Positions 34,846-43,263 of a stretch of 64,000 nt of DNA are shown here, piece after piece. Position 1 is the first letter of the stretch. Every line of letters starts with the position of its first letter. This DNA is from Pigmentiphaga kullae (GTDB lineage: Bacteria; Pseudomonadota; Gammaproteobacteria; Burkholderiales; Burkholderiaceae_B): positions 2,891,283-2,955,282 of the forward strand of contig NZ_SGXC01000001.1 in the NCBI RefSeq assembly GCF_004216695.1. Direction: 5' to 3'. A program made the position numbers and the translations under genes. The notes below the pieces were generated by a model, which made no database searches, had not been told where the DNA came from, and saw nothing but the letters and a program-made list of their open reading frames with translations.

Positions 34846-35621
34846 ACGACCGCACCCTGGTTTGCAGCGACGTGACCATGCGCTTCGGTGGCCTGGTGGC
34901 CCTGGATGCCTTCAGCCTGGAGGTGCGCCCGGGAGAGGTGGTGGGATTGCTGGGGCCGAACGGATCCGGCAAGACGACCTTCTTCAACGTCGTGACCGGC
35001 CTCTACAAACCCGCCTCGGGCGCCATCCGCTTCGGCGACCAGGACCTGTTCCGCAAGGCGCCCAGCGAGATCAATCACGCCGGGATTGCGCGCAGCTTCC
35101 AGCGCTGCCGGCTGATGCTGGAACTGTCGGTGTTCGACAACCTGTTGGTGGGCGCGCACAACCGGCTGCCCAACGGCTTGTTCCGCACGTTGTTCGGACG
35201 CAAGGCGGCGCTGCGGTCCATCGCCGCCTTCATGGGCGCGGCGCGGGATTTGTGCGCCCGCTTCAACCCCCACATCGCCGACCGCCTGTTCGAGCCCGCG
35301 GGCAGCTTCAACATGATCGACCGGCGGCGCATCGAACTGTGCCGCGCGCTGCTGGGCGAACCCAGGCTCCTGCTGCTGGACGAACCCTCGGCCGGGATGA
35401 CGCACGACGAGACCTTCCGGCTGATGGACGACGTCACCGGTTTCCAGCGAGAGTCGCCGGAGCTGTCCATCGTGCTGATCGAGCACGAGATGCAGGTCAT
35501 CGAGCGGGTCAGCCAGCGGTGCGTGGTCCTGAACTTCGGGAAGAAGATCTGCGAGGGCAGCTATCGCACCGTGGTCGCCGATCCCCAGGTCCGCAAGGCG
35601 TATCTTGGAGAGGATGCATGA
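34842..35621 (+). CDS. ABC transporter ATP-binding protein, LivG type, with degenerate signature motif
   Basis: A 259-residue ATPase. Walker A GPNGSGKTTFFN (near residue 41) and Walker B LLLLDEPSAGM are intact, and the switch His lies in VLIEHEMQVI. Where LivG proteins have an ABC signature such as LSYGQQRRLEIARAL, this one reads FNMIDRRRIELCRALLG: the LSGGQ-like motif is lost. Its partner at 35618 keeps a canonical signature, so the importer probably has one functional and one degenerate ATP site. Otherwise typical in length and order. Confidence 0.92.
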   Translation: MNDRTLVCSDVTMRFGGLVALDAFSLEVRPGEVVGLLGPNGSGKTTFFNVVTGLYKPASGAIRFGDQDLFRKAPSEINHAGIARSFQRCRLMLELSVFDNLLVGAHNRLPNGLFRTLFGRKAALRSIAAFMGAARDLCARFNPHIADRLFEPAGSFNMIDRRRIELCRALLGEPRLLLLDEPSAGMTHDETFRLMDDVTGFQRESPELSIVLIEHEMQVIERVSQRCVVLNFGKKICEGSYRTVVADPQVRKAYLGEDA

Positions 35622-36349
35622 ACGGCCAGCTCCTGGAGGTGGAAGACCTCGTCGTGGGATACGGCAGCGCGAACGTCCTGGACGGCGTTTCGGTCCGGGC
35701 CGGGGAAGGCCGGATCACCTGCCTGCTCGGGGCCAATGGCGTGGGCAAGAGCACGCTGATCAAGGCCATCTTCGGACTCGTCCCGGTCCGCCGGGGCAGG
35801 ATCCGGTTCCGCGGGCACGACATCACGGGATGGGACACCCACCGCATCGTCGCCCAGGGGCTGGCGGCCATCCCGGAGGGCAACCGCGTCTTTCCGCGCA
35901 TGTCCGTGCTCGACAACCTGATGGCCGGCGCCTACCTGGAGCGGTCTCCCGCGAAAATCGCCGCCCGCCTGGAGCGGGTCATGGCCTTGTTCCCCCGGCT
36001 GGCCGAACGGCGCAATCAGTTCGCCGGCACCTTGTCGGGGGGCGAACGCTCGATGCTGTCGATAGGGCGGGGCCTGATGAGCAATCCGCGGCTGCTGGTC
36101 ATCGACGAACCGTCGCTGGGTTTGTCGCCCTTGTTCGTCAAGGAGAATTTCAGGCTGATCCGCGAGCTGTGCTGCGACGACTGCGCGATCCTGCTGGTGG
36201 AGCAGAACGTGAAGCAGACGCTGGAGGTTTCGCACTATGGCTATGTGATCTCCCAGGGCATCGTCGCCGTCGAGGGAACGGGCGAGCGCCTGCGCGGCAG
36301 CGCCGAGGTCGGCAACGCCTATTTCGGGGCCGAGGCCGCGGCGCATTGA
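35618..36349 (+). CDS. ABC transporter ATP-binding protein, LivF type
   Basis: A 243-residue ATPase with Walker A GANGVGKSTLIK, canonical signature TLSGGERSMLSIGRGLMSNP, Walker B LLVIDEPSLGLSP and switch region ILLVEQNVKQTLE. AAIPEGNRVFPRMSVLDNLMAGAYL is typical of LivF. Overlaps the LivG-type gene (ATGA) and ends the transporter operon; a LysR gene follows after 132 bases. Confidence 0.94.
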   Translation: MNGQLLEVEDLVVGYGSANVLDGVSVRAGEGRITCLLGANGVGKSTLIKAIFGLVPVRRGRIRFRGHDITGWDTHRIVAQGLAAIPEGNRVFPRMSVLDNLMAGAYLERSPAKIAARLERVMALFPRLAERRNQFAGTLSGGERSMLSIGRGLMSNPRLLVIDEPSLGLSPLFVKENFRLIRELCCDDCAILLVEQNVKQTLEVSHYGYVISQGIVAVEGTGERLRGSAEVGNAYFGAEAAAH

Positions 36350-36481
36350 CAGGAGTCCCGCAGGGCGTCTGATAACATGAGGCCGCTACTTCCTGTCGTG
36401 CCTCGTGCTTGCAGCCGCCTCCATCGAGCGCAAGGCACACGAGCCGGTTTGCCTGGTGGCTGCCAGGCATCCGGGAATGCT

Positions 36482-37402
36482 ATGCATGAGACCATGGCCA
36501 CCAAGTCTTTCTCATTCGAGCAGCTCGGCTGGGATCAGCTGCGTGCCCTGCTCGAGGTCGCCCGGGGCGGTTCGCTGGAGTCGGCCGCCAGGCGCCTGGG
36601 CGTGGACCAGTCCACGGTCAGCCGCCGGCTGGCGCAGGTCGAGTACAGCGCCGGCTCCGCGCTGTTCAAGCGCGACCGCAAGGGCTTGCAGCTCACTCCC
36701 ATGGGGCGCGACGTGCTGGTCCGGCTGGAACGCATGGAAGCCATGCTCCACGAGATCCAGGGCATCACCGCGCAGGGGCAGTCGGTCAGCGGACGCGTCC
36801 TGATCGCCTCGATGGAAGGCGTGGGCGCGCTGCTCATCGCCCGCGCCGCGAAGGCCCTGCTGGACAGGCACCCGGGGCTCGAGGTCCATCTCGTGACCAC
36901 GTCCAATTTCGTCGATGTCGCCCGGCGCGAAGCCGACATCTTCGTCAGTTTCTTCGAACCGCCTTCCGCGTCCCTGACCACGCACGGGGTGGCCCAGGTG
37001 CCGTTCCATCTCTACGCCAGTCCCGCGTACCTGGGGGAGCGCGTGATTGCCGGTCCCGAAGATCTGGCCGACGATCTCTTCATCGGCTACATCGACGACC
37101 CGATGTACCTGCCCGCCGCGCGCTGGCTGGAGAGCATCATCGAGAAGCCCAGGATAGGCTTCCGGGCGACCAGCATGTTCTCGCAGATGTTCGCTGCGCA
37201 GGAGGGGCTGGGCATCGTGATGCTGCCTTCCTACGCCAACGCGGAGTCGCTGGGGCTGGTCAAGATCATCGAGGACCGGTATTCCGAGGTGCCGCTGTTC
37301 GCCAGCGTGCAGCGCGACATGCAGTATCTGCCGCATATCCGGGTGGTGTTCGAGACGATCGCGGCGTATCTGCAGGACAGGATAGAGACGGCCTCTGCCT
37401 AG
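36482..37402 (+). CDS. LysR-family transcriptional regulator
   Basis: A 306-residue regulator. Helix-turn-helix: LGWDQLRALLEVARGGSLESAARRLGVDQSTVSRRLAQVEY (about residues 11-52); effector domain from about 95. This N-terminal style (LRALLEVARGGSLESAA) is common in regulators that also repress transporters. It may control the upstream importer operon. Starts at 36482 or 36494 are both possible. Its stop codon overlaps the stop of the convergent permease gene (37399-37402). Confidence 0.92.
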   Translation: MHETMATKSFSFEQLGWDQLRALLEVARGGSLESAARRLGVDQSTVSRRLAQVEYSAGSALFKRDRKGLQLTPMGRDVLVRLERMEAMLHEIQGITAQGQSVSGRVLIASMEGVGALLIARAAKALLDRHPGLEVHLVTTSNFVDVARREADIFVSFFEPPSASLTTHGVAQVPFHLYASPAYLGERVIAGPEDLADDLFIGYIDDPMYLPAARWLESIIEKPRIGFRATSMFSQMFAAQEGLGIVMLPSYANAESLGLVKIIEDRYSEVPLFASVQRDMQYLPHIRVVFETIAAYLQDRIETASA

Positions 37403-38475
37403 AATCCCAGCGCCACCGCCAGCCCCCCGCCCACCACTCCGATTCCCGCCACGCCCGCGACCAGCACGGCCAGTTCCACCGGCCTGAACGACTTCGCCAC
37501 CATCGCCAGCGACGGCAGGCTGATGGGCGGCAGGGTCATGATCAGCGCGGCGGCGGGGCCGGCGGCCATGCCCAGCGACAGCATCGCCTGCACGATGGGG
37601 ACTTCGCCGGCGGTGGGGATGACGAACAGCATGCCGGCCACGGCCAGGCCGACGATCCACAGCACGCTGTTGTCCACGCCGGCGCCGACTTCCGGGAACA
37701 GCCAGGCGCGCGCGGCGCCCAGCAGCAGGACCAGCACGATGTACTCGGGCAGCAGGCGCAGCGTCATGCGGGCCAGGATGCGCATCCAGCGCCGGAAGAC
37801 GTGCGCGTCTTCCAGGTCCGCGCCGCCCGCGGCCTGCATGGCTTGCATCTGCGCGCCGTCGAAGGTGCCGGCGCGGCCCCGGCTCATGCGGTTGAGCAGC
37901 CAGCCCAGGCCGAACACCATCACCACGCCCAGCCCCAGGCGCAGGCCCATCCAGTGCCAGCCCAGCACGAAGCCCATGAAGATCAGCGTGGCGGGGTTGA
38001 GCACGGTATTGCCCAGCCAGAACGCGGCCGCGCTGCCGGGCGCGGCCTGGCACTTGCGCAGTCCGGCCACAACCGGCGCGGCGCAGCAGGTGCACATCAT
38101 GCCGGGCAGGGAAAGCAGGCCGCCGGCCACGACGCTACCCAGGCCGGTGCCGCCCAGCATGCGCAATATCCAGGCGCGCGGCAGCAGGGCCTGCACGCCC
38201 GACCCCAGCAGCAGGCCCAGCACCATGGCCTTCCAGATCGCCAGGCCGTAGGCCACCGCGTAGTCGAGCGCCGCCTGCATGGACGGCGCGGGCGGGGCGG
38301 ACTGCTTGCCCATCAGGATGGACTGGCCGATGGAGTGCGTGTCGGCCGCCACGAAAGCGCGGTCGTAATAGGGCGACCACTTCACGTAGAAGAGGCCGGC
38401 GATCGCGATCAGCGCGAACACCGCGATGGCCCAGGCGGGGTGGGGGGCGGGGCGTGTGGAGGCGTGGGTACTCAT
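37399..38475 (-). CDS. Predicted permease (DUF318/ArsP-like) with CTCC cysteine motif
   Basis: A 358-residue integral membrane protein with about eight to nine hydrophobic segments, resembling the DUF318 permease group that includes the organoarsenical exporter ArsP. The first transmembrane block carries SLPGMMCTCCAAPVVAGLRKC, with four cysteines within about 16 residues that could bind a soft metal or metalloid; WLGNTVLNPATLIFMGF follows, and the second half repeats the theme around FVIPTAGEVPIVQAMLSLG. Substrate is unknown. No Shine-Dalgarno sequence is visible: instead a run of twelve C lies 2 bases before the ATG (see separate entry). Confidence 0.85.
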   Translation of the reverse strand: MSTHASTRPAPHPAWAIAVFALIAIAGLFYVKWSPYYDRAFVAADTHSIGQSILMGKQSAPPAPSMQAALDYAVAYGLAIWKAMVLGLLLGSGVQALLPRAWILRMLGGTGLGSVVAGGLLSLPGMMCTCCAAPVVAGLRKCQAAPGSAAAFWLGNTVLNPATLIFMGFVLGWHWMGLRLGLGVVMVFGLGWLLNRMSRGRAGTFDGAQMQAMQAAGGADLEDAHVFRRWMRILARMTLRLLPEYIVLVLLLGAARAWLFPEVGAGVDNSVLWIVGLAVAGMLFVIPTAGEVPIVQAMLSLGMAAGPAAALIMTLPPISLPSLAMVAKSFRPVELAVLVAGVAGIGVVGGGLAVALGF

Positions 38476-38477
38476 GA

Positions 38478-38489
38478 GGGGGGGGGGGG
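38478..38489 (-). repeat. Homopolymeric C12 tract immediately upstream of the permease start codon
   Basis: On the permease coding strand twelve consecutive C are followed by TC and the ATG. The tract occupies the place where a ribosome binding site is expected. Homopolymers of this length are prone to slipped-strand length change; poly-C tracts control fimbrial genes in Bordetella by this means. Confidence 0.85.
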
Positions 38490-38793
38490 CGCAAGGTGCC
38501 GATGTTGGCGAAGAGGCACTATTTTAGTGGCTGCGCGAATCTTCCCTTTTGGCGGCCACGATTCCCGATCGAGTCGGTGGCCTACCATTTTTACAAATAG
38601 TCATCGGAACTGCAACTATTGACGTTACGGGCGAACCGATGCAGTCCGGTAGACAAAATCACTTACAATCGCCGGCTGTGCGAGCCCCGGGGAAGCCCCC
38701 GCCAACCCTTGCGCCGCAACGTCGTTCCAGCCCGTGATCGCATGGGCTTTTTTATTGGGCGCGGCCATCACCGCGCAGGAAACGCGACCCGCC
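38490..38793. other. Intergenic region with permease promoter side and a structured leader
   Basis: No gene is seen. The left part (38490-38640) is comparatively AT-rich and contains AATAGT and ACTATT as 6-bp inverted arms around 38600-38620. A possible -10 box TACAAT lies near 38664-38669 with no good -35. The right part folds readily (GGCT/AGCC, GGGG/CCCC and TTGC/GCAA short stems) and ends in a strong terminator at 38729-38753. I do not recognise a known riboswitch class. Confidence 0.5.
38729..38753 (+). terminator. Rho-independent terminator upstream of the MHYT-GGDEF-EAL gene
   Basis: AGCCCGTG (38729-38736) pairs with CATGGGCT (38741-38748) around the tetraloop ATCG, eight pairs with one G-T, followed by a run of T ending at 38753. 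No gene precedes it on this strand for about 1.3 kb, so it must end a short leader RNA or small RNA. Confidence 0.8.
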
Positions 38794-40845
38794 ATGATGA
38801 CCGTCTTGGGATGTATCGTCTACAGCCACAATCCCTGGCTGGTGCTCCTCGCGGTCCTGATCTGCTGCGCGGGCTCCTGGGTAACGGTCCGGCTGTTCCA
38901 GCGCGCGGCGGGCACCTCGGGCGTGCAGCGCCTGGGATGGCATGTCCTGACGGCGGTGGCGGCAGGCGCCGCAATCTGGTGCACGCACTTCATCGCCATG
39001 ATCGGTTTCGAGCCTGGGGTGCCGATCGCCTTCGATCCCGTGCTGACCGTGCTGTCGCTGCTGGTGGCCGTGGTCGGCGCCGCGCCGGGCTTCGCGCTCG
39101 CCTGCAGCCGGCGCCTGAGGTACGCGCCCGCCCTGGGCGGCGCGGTGGTGGGCGTTGCGATCGTGCTCATGCACTACACCGGCATGATGGCGTACCGGGT
39201 GCAGGGCATCGTGTCGTGGGACATGGGCTATCTGGTGGCGTCGGTCGTGATCTCCGTCGTCTTCGCGGCGCTGGCGCTGCAAGCCGCGGCGCGCCTCGAT
39301 CGTCCCGGCATGCGGTATGCCGCCGGCGGATTGCTGGGGCTGGCCATCGCCGGCCTGCACTTCACCGGCATGACGGCGTTCCGGGTCTCGCCCATGCTGG
39401 TCGACGGCGTCTTCTCGCAGCCCCAGGCGCTGCAGGCGCTGGGCCTGGCGGTGGCCGGCGTGGCGCTGGTGATCGTGGGCGCCGGCGTGGCCAGCTATCT
39501 GATCGACGACAGCGTGCGCTCGGAATCGCTGGAGCAGTTGCGCCACATGGCGCTGACCGACAGCCTGACGGAACTGCCCAACCGCAGCAGTTTCAACGAT
39601 CGCCTGGACAACGAGATCTACCTGGCCGACCAGACGGGCGGACGCATCGCGCTGGTGGGCATCGACCTGAATCGCTTCAAGGAAATCAACGACCTGCACG
39701 GCCACGCCGCGGGCGACCGGGTCCTGGTGGTGCTGGCCCAGCGGATGCGCAGCCTGCTGCAGGAAGGCGAGTTCGTCGCGCGGCTGGGCGGCGACGAGTT
39801 CGTGGCCATCCACCGCATGCGCGAGGGCTCACTGCTCGATTTCCTGTCGCGGCTGGAAACCTCGCTGTTCGCCCCCATCCAGGTCGGGGACTGGGAAGCC
39901 GTGCCGGGCGCCAGCCTGGGCGTGGCGATCTATCCCGACGACGCCCGCGACAAGAGCATGCTGATCGGCAATACCGACCTGGCGATGTACCGCGCGAAGT
40001 CGGACATGCTGAAGAACGTCTGCTTCTACGAGCCGTCGATGGACGAGGCGATCCGCGCCCGGCGCACGCTGGCCAGCGAGCTGCGCGAGGCGCTCGAAAG
40101 CGGCCAGCTCGATATCCACTACCAGGTGCAGACCGCCGTCGAGAGCCGCGAGATCCGAGGCTACGAGGCCTTGCTGCGCTGGCTGCATCCCCGGCGCGGC
40201 TACGTTCCGCCCGTCGAATTCATTCCCCTGGCCGAAGAAAACGGCCTCATCCTGCAACTGGGAGAATGGGTGCTCAGGAACGCGTGCTCGCGCGCCGCTT
40301 CGTGGGATCCGCCCTACAAGGTGGCGGTCAACCTGTCGCGCGCGCAGTTCGCCCACGCCGACCTGCCGACGCTGATCCAGGAGGTGCTGGCCGACACCGG
40401 GCTGCCGCCGGAGCGGCTGGAGCTCGAGCTGACCGAGTCCACGCTGTTCGCGGACCGCGAGCGCTCGCTGCACATGCTGCGCGAAATCAAGGCCCTGGGC
40501 GTCAGCATCGCGCTGGACGATTTCGGCACCGGCTATTCTTCGCTCGAGACGCTGCGCACTTTCCCGTTCGACAAGATCAAGCTGGACTGCTCGTTCGTGA
40601 GCGAGGTCGAGTCCAGCCCGCAGGCCCGCGCCATCGTGCGCGCGGTCCTGGCGCTGGGCAAGAGCCTGGACATCCCGGTGCTGGCCGAAGGCATCGAGAC
40701 CCAGGGCCAGTTGTCGCTGCTTCGCAACGAGGGCTGCGACGAAGCGCAGGGCTACCTGCTCGGCCGTCCCGCGCCGCTGCGCCAGATCGTCGACAGCGGC
40801 CAGCTATCCCTGGCCACCGCGGCTGACAAGCTGGTGCACCCTTAG
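38794..40845 (+). CDS. MHYT-GGDEF-EAL membrane protein (c-di-GMP turnover)
   Basis: Cyclic-di-GMP enzyme of 683 residues. Seven N-terminal membrane helices (to about residue 230) carry three MHYT motifs (CTHFIAMIGF, LMHYTGMMAY, LHFTGMTAF), thought to bind copper and sense gases. The diguanylate cyclase domain has intact RLGGDEFVAI but no RxxD inhibition site before it (LQEG instead). The EAL domain has EALLRW, NLSRAQF, ELTEST, DDFGTGYSSL and AEGIET, so phosphodiesterase activity is expected. ATG 38794 is preferred; a GTG at 38734 in the same frame would lie inside the terminator hairpin and give 703 residues. Confidence 0.92.
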   Translation: MMTVLGCIVYSHNPWLVLLAVLICCAGSWVTVRLFQRAAGTSGVQRLGWHVLTAVAAGAAIWCTHFIAMIGFEPGVPIAFDPVLTVLSLLVAVVGAAPGFALACSRRLRYAPALGGAVVGVAIVLMHYTGMMAYRVQGIVSWDMGYLVASVVISVVFAALALQAAARLDRPGMRYAAGGLLGLAIAGLHFTGMTAFRVSPMLVDGVFSQPQALQALGLAVAGVALVIVGAGVASYLIDDSVRSESLEQLRHMALTDSLTELPNRSSFNDRLDNEIYLADQTGGRIALVGIDLNRFKEINDLHGHAAGDRVLVVLAQRMRSLLQEGEFVARLGGDEFVAIHRMREGSLLDFLSRLETSLFAPIQVGDWEAVPGASLGVAIYPDDARDKSMLIGNTDLAMYRAKSDMLKNVCFYEPSMDEAIRARRTLASELREALESGQLDIHYQVQTAVESREIRGYEALLRWLHPRRGYVPPVEFIPLAEENGLILQLGEWVLRNACSRAASWDPPYKVAVNLSRAQFAHADLPTLIQEVLADTGLPPERLELELTESTLFADRERSLHMLREIKALGVSIALDDFGTGYSSLETLRTFPFDKIKLDCSFVSEVESSPQARAIVRAVLALGKSLDIPVLAEGIETQGQLSLLRNEGCDEAQGYLLGRPAPLRQIVDSGQLSLATAADKLVHP

Positions 40846-40956
40846 GAAAGAACCGGCTGACCGGACAGCGGACGGCAATGCCCGGCGGTTGCGGGTATCC
40901 TTGCGGCAGGCCAGGCAGCGCGCCGTGGCGGCACGAATCAAGGCAAGGGGACACAA

Positions 40957-42228
40957 TTGGCTGGGCAACGCATCGGCAACTGGTATTTCGGCTGGACCAT
41001 CGTGGCGGCGGCCACGGTGCTGACGCTGCTGACCGTCGGCATGCGCATGGGCATCGGCCCGTTCTTCCTTCCCATCACCGAAGACCTGGGCTTCAGCCGC
41101 AGCATGCTGGCCGGCATGGTCGCCATCGGCATGCTCTGCTATGGCCTGGCCATGCCGCTGGCCGGCTATCTCGTGGCCGCGCGCGGCACGCGCTTCGTGC
41201 TGCTGACGGGTATGGCGGTGGTGGTGGTTTCATCCATCGCCACGGTGCTGGCGCGCCATCCGCTGGCGTTCTTCCTGGCGTTCGGGGTGGGGCAGTCGGT
41301 GGGGCTGGGGCTGACCAGTCCGGTGGCGCTCACGCCCATCCTGACTCGCTGGTTCACGCGGCAGCGCGGCATGGCGCTGTTCTTTCTTTCCACCGGATCG
41401 ATGGCGGGCATCGCGCTGATGACGCCGGTGTTCACCTCGTTCATCGCCTGGCTGGGCTGGCGCACGACCATGCTGGTCTTCGCGGCGGCCTTCGCCCTGT
41501 TCACGGTGCCCGCCGCGCTGCTGATCTTCCGCGACAACGCCCCGCCCGAGTCCGACCTGCGTCCCGAGGACGTGGCGGCCCGGGCCGCCGCCAAGGCCGC
41601 GCAGCCCGGACCGGCCGCGGCCAGCCTGCGCGTGGGCGACGCGCTGCGCTCGGCGCCTTTCTGGCAGATTGCGCTGGGCCTGTTCGCCTGTGGTTTCAGC
41701 ATGAACCTGCTGGGGTCGCACGGCGTGCCCATGCTGATGGACCACGGCTTCGACGCGATGACCAGCGCGCTGGGCATCGGCCTGATCGGCGCGGTGGCCG
41801 TGTTCAGCACGCTGGTGCTGGGACGCCTGGCCGACGTGCTGCCCCGGCGCGACATCCTGGCCACGATCTATCTCGTGCGCGGCCTGGGGTTCTTCGCGCT
41901 GGTCGTGGTCGGCACGCATTGGGAGCTGTACACCGCCGCTACGCTGGGCGGCATCGTCTGGTCGGGCAGCATTGCCCTGTCGTCCGCCTTGCTGGCCGAT
42001 GTCTACGGCGTGAAGCTGGTGGGCATCCTGTACGGCTGGGCCTATCTGGGGCACCAGTTCGGCGGCATGATCAGCTCGTGGCTGGGCGGCTGGGGCTACG
42101 AGACCTTCGGCACGCACTGGGTGTCGTTCGGCGCGGCCGGCACGCTGCTGGTGGCGGCCGCGCTGCTGTCCATGCGCCTGCCCCGGCGCGCGACGCTGAT
42201 GGCGCCGCGCGCCGTGCCGGCGGGCTGA
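40957..42228 (+). CDS. MFS transporter (oxalate/formate or monocarboxylate type)
   Basis: A 423-residue protein with twelve predicted membrane helices in two halves, separated by a charged central loop (DNAPPESDLRPEDVAARAAAKAA). The opening NWYFGWTIVAAATVLTLLTVGMRMGIGPF is typical of MFS carriers for organic acids, such as the oxalate/formate and monocarboxylate groups. Start codon TTG at 40957, supported by AAGGGGACACAA just upstream. Substrate unknown. It is convergent with the Bug gene that ends 28 bases later, and may serve the same pathway. Confidence 0.9.
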   Translation: MAGQRIGNWYFGWTIVAAATVLTLLTVGMRMGIGPFFLPITEDLGFSRSMLAGMVAIGMLCYGLAMPLAGYLVAARGTRFVLLTGMAVVVVSSIATVLARHPLAFFLAFGVGQSVGLGLTSPVALTPILTRWFTRQRGMALFFLSTGSMAGIALMTPVFTSFIAWLGWRTTMLVFAAAFALFTVPAALLIFRDNAPPESDLRPEDVAARAAAKAAQPGPAAASLRVGDALRSAPFWQIALGLFACGFSMNLLGSHGVPMLMDHGFDAMTSALGIGLIGAVAVFSTLVLGRLADVLPRRDILATIYLVRGLGFFALVVVGTHWELYTAATLGGIVWSGSIALSSALLADVYGVKLVGILYGWAYLGHQFGGMISSWLGGWGYETFGTHWVSFGAAGTLLVAAALLSMRLPRRATLMAPRAVPAG

Positions 42229-42256
42229 GGAAGCTTGCCGCCGGCGGCATCGGGCG

Positions 42257-43231
42257 TCAGTTCACCGAGACGTTGAACTCCTTGATCAGCTTGGCCCACT
42301 CGCCGGCCTCGCGCTGCATGGACTGCCCGAAGGCATCCGCGCTCACGAAGGCCGGCTCCAGCCCCTGGTTGCGCAGCCATGCCGTCACCTCGGGGTCGCG
42401 CAGGACCGTCTGGATGTCGGCGTGCAGCTTGTCGATCACCGGCCGCGGCGTGCCGGCCGGCGCCAGGATGCCGAACCAGCCGCCTTCGCGCAGGCGGGGG
42501 AAGCCCAGCTCGGTGAAGGTCGGGACCTCCGGCAGGACCTTCGAACGCTTGGGCGCCAGCAACGCCAGGGCGCGCACCTTGCCTTCGCGGATATGCGGCA
42601 GGGCGGTGCCGACCGAATTGAAGCTCGATTCCACGTGTCCTCCCAACAGGTCGCCCAGCGACAGCGCTTCGCCCTTGTAGGGCACCGGCAGCACTTCCAT
42701 GCCGGCTCCCTGGCCGAGGATCAGGCTGTAGAAATGAAAGCTCGAGCCGTTGCCGAAGTTGCCCACGCCCAGCGGCTTGCCGCGCGTCTTCACGCCTTCG
42801 ACCAGTTGCGCCAGCGTCTTGTAGGGGGAATCGGCGCGCACCACGAAGACGGTTTCCGTGTCGACCAGTTGCGCCACGGGGGTGAAGTCCTTGATGGGGT
42901 CGTAGGGCGTTTCGGGGTAGAGCAGCTTGACCATGCCGTGCGAGACGAAGGTCGACAGCAGGGTATAGCCGTCCGGGGCGGCGCGGGCGACGATTTCCGC
43001 GCCTATCCGCGTCGTGCCGCCGGGGCGGTTCTCGACCACGACCGGCTGTTTCCATTTCTTGTTCAGATGGTCCGCGAGCAGCCGGGTGATCCGATCGGGG
43101 CTGCTGCCCGGCGGTCCGGGCAGCACGATGCGGACCGCCTTGTCGGGCCAGGACTGAGCCTGGGCCTGGGCGGGAGCGGCGGCGACGGCCAGGGCGCATG
43201 CCCAGGTCAGGTGGAACCAGCGATGCTTCAT
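42257..43231 (-). CDS. Bug-family periplasmic solute receptor
   Basis: A 324-residue TctC/Bug receptor, signal peptide ending near residue 25 (PAQAQAQS). Landmarks: VRIVLPGPPGSSPDRITR, VVVENRPGGTTRIGAEIVAR, VLPVPYKGEALSLGDLLGGH. GAGGAGACACCCC precedes the ATG. Last gene of a minus-strand operon with an alpha/beta hydrolase, luciferase-like monooxygenase, VOC protein and flavin reductase. Confidence 0.93.
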   Translation of the reverse strand: MKHRWFHLTWACALAVAAAPAQAQAQSWPDKAVRIVLPGPPGSSPDRITRLLADHLNKKWKQPVVVENRPGGTTRIGAEIVARAAPDGYTLLSTFVSHGMVKLLYPETPYDPIKDFTPVAQLVDTETVFVVRADSPYKTLAQLVEGVKTRGKPLGVGNFGNGSSFHFYSLILGQGAGMEVLPVPYKGEALSLGDLLGGHVESSFNSVGTALPHIREGKVRALALLAPKRSKVLPEVPTFTELGFPRLREGGWFGILAPAGTPRPVIDKLHADIQTVLRDPEVTAWLRNQGLEPAFVSADAFGQSMQREAGEWAKLIKEFNVSVN

Positions 43232-43263
43232 GGGGTGTCTCCTCTGTGGTGTTCGTCGTGCAA

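Noticed and set aside
38640..38753. Assignment of the leader to a known riboswitch such as cobalamin, SAH, ZTP or c-di-GMP
   Set aside because: None of the conserved core strings of those classes that I can recall is present.
38734..38793. GTG 38734 as the start of the MHYT-GGDEF-EAL gene
   Set aside because: The codon is inside the terminator hairpin and has no ribosome binding site; ATG 38794 gives a normal N-terminal membrane helix.
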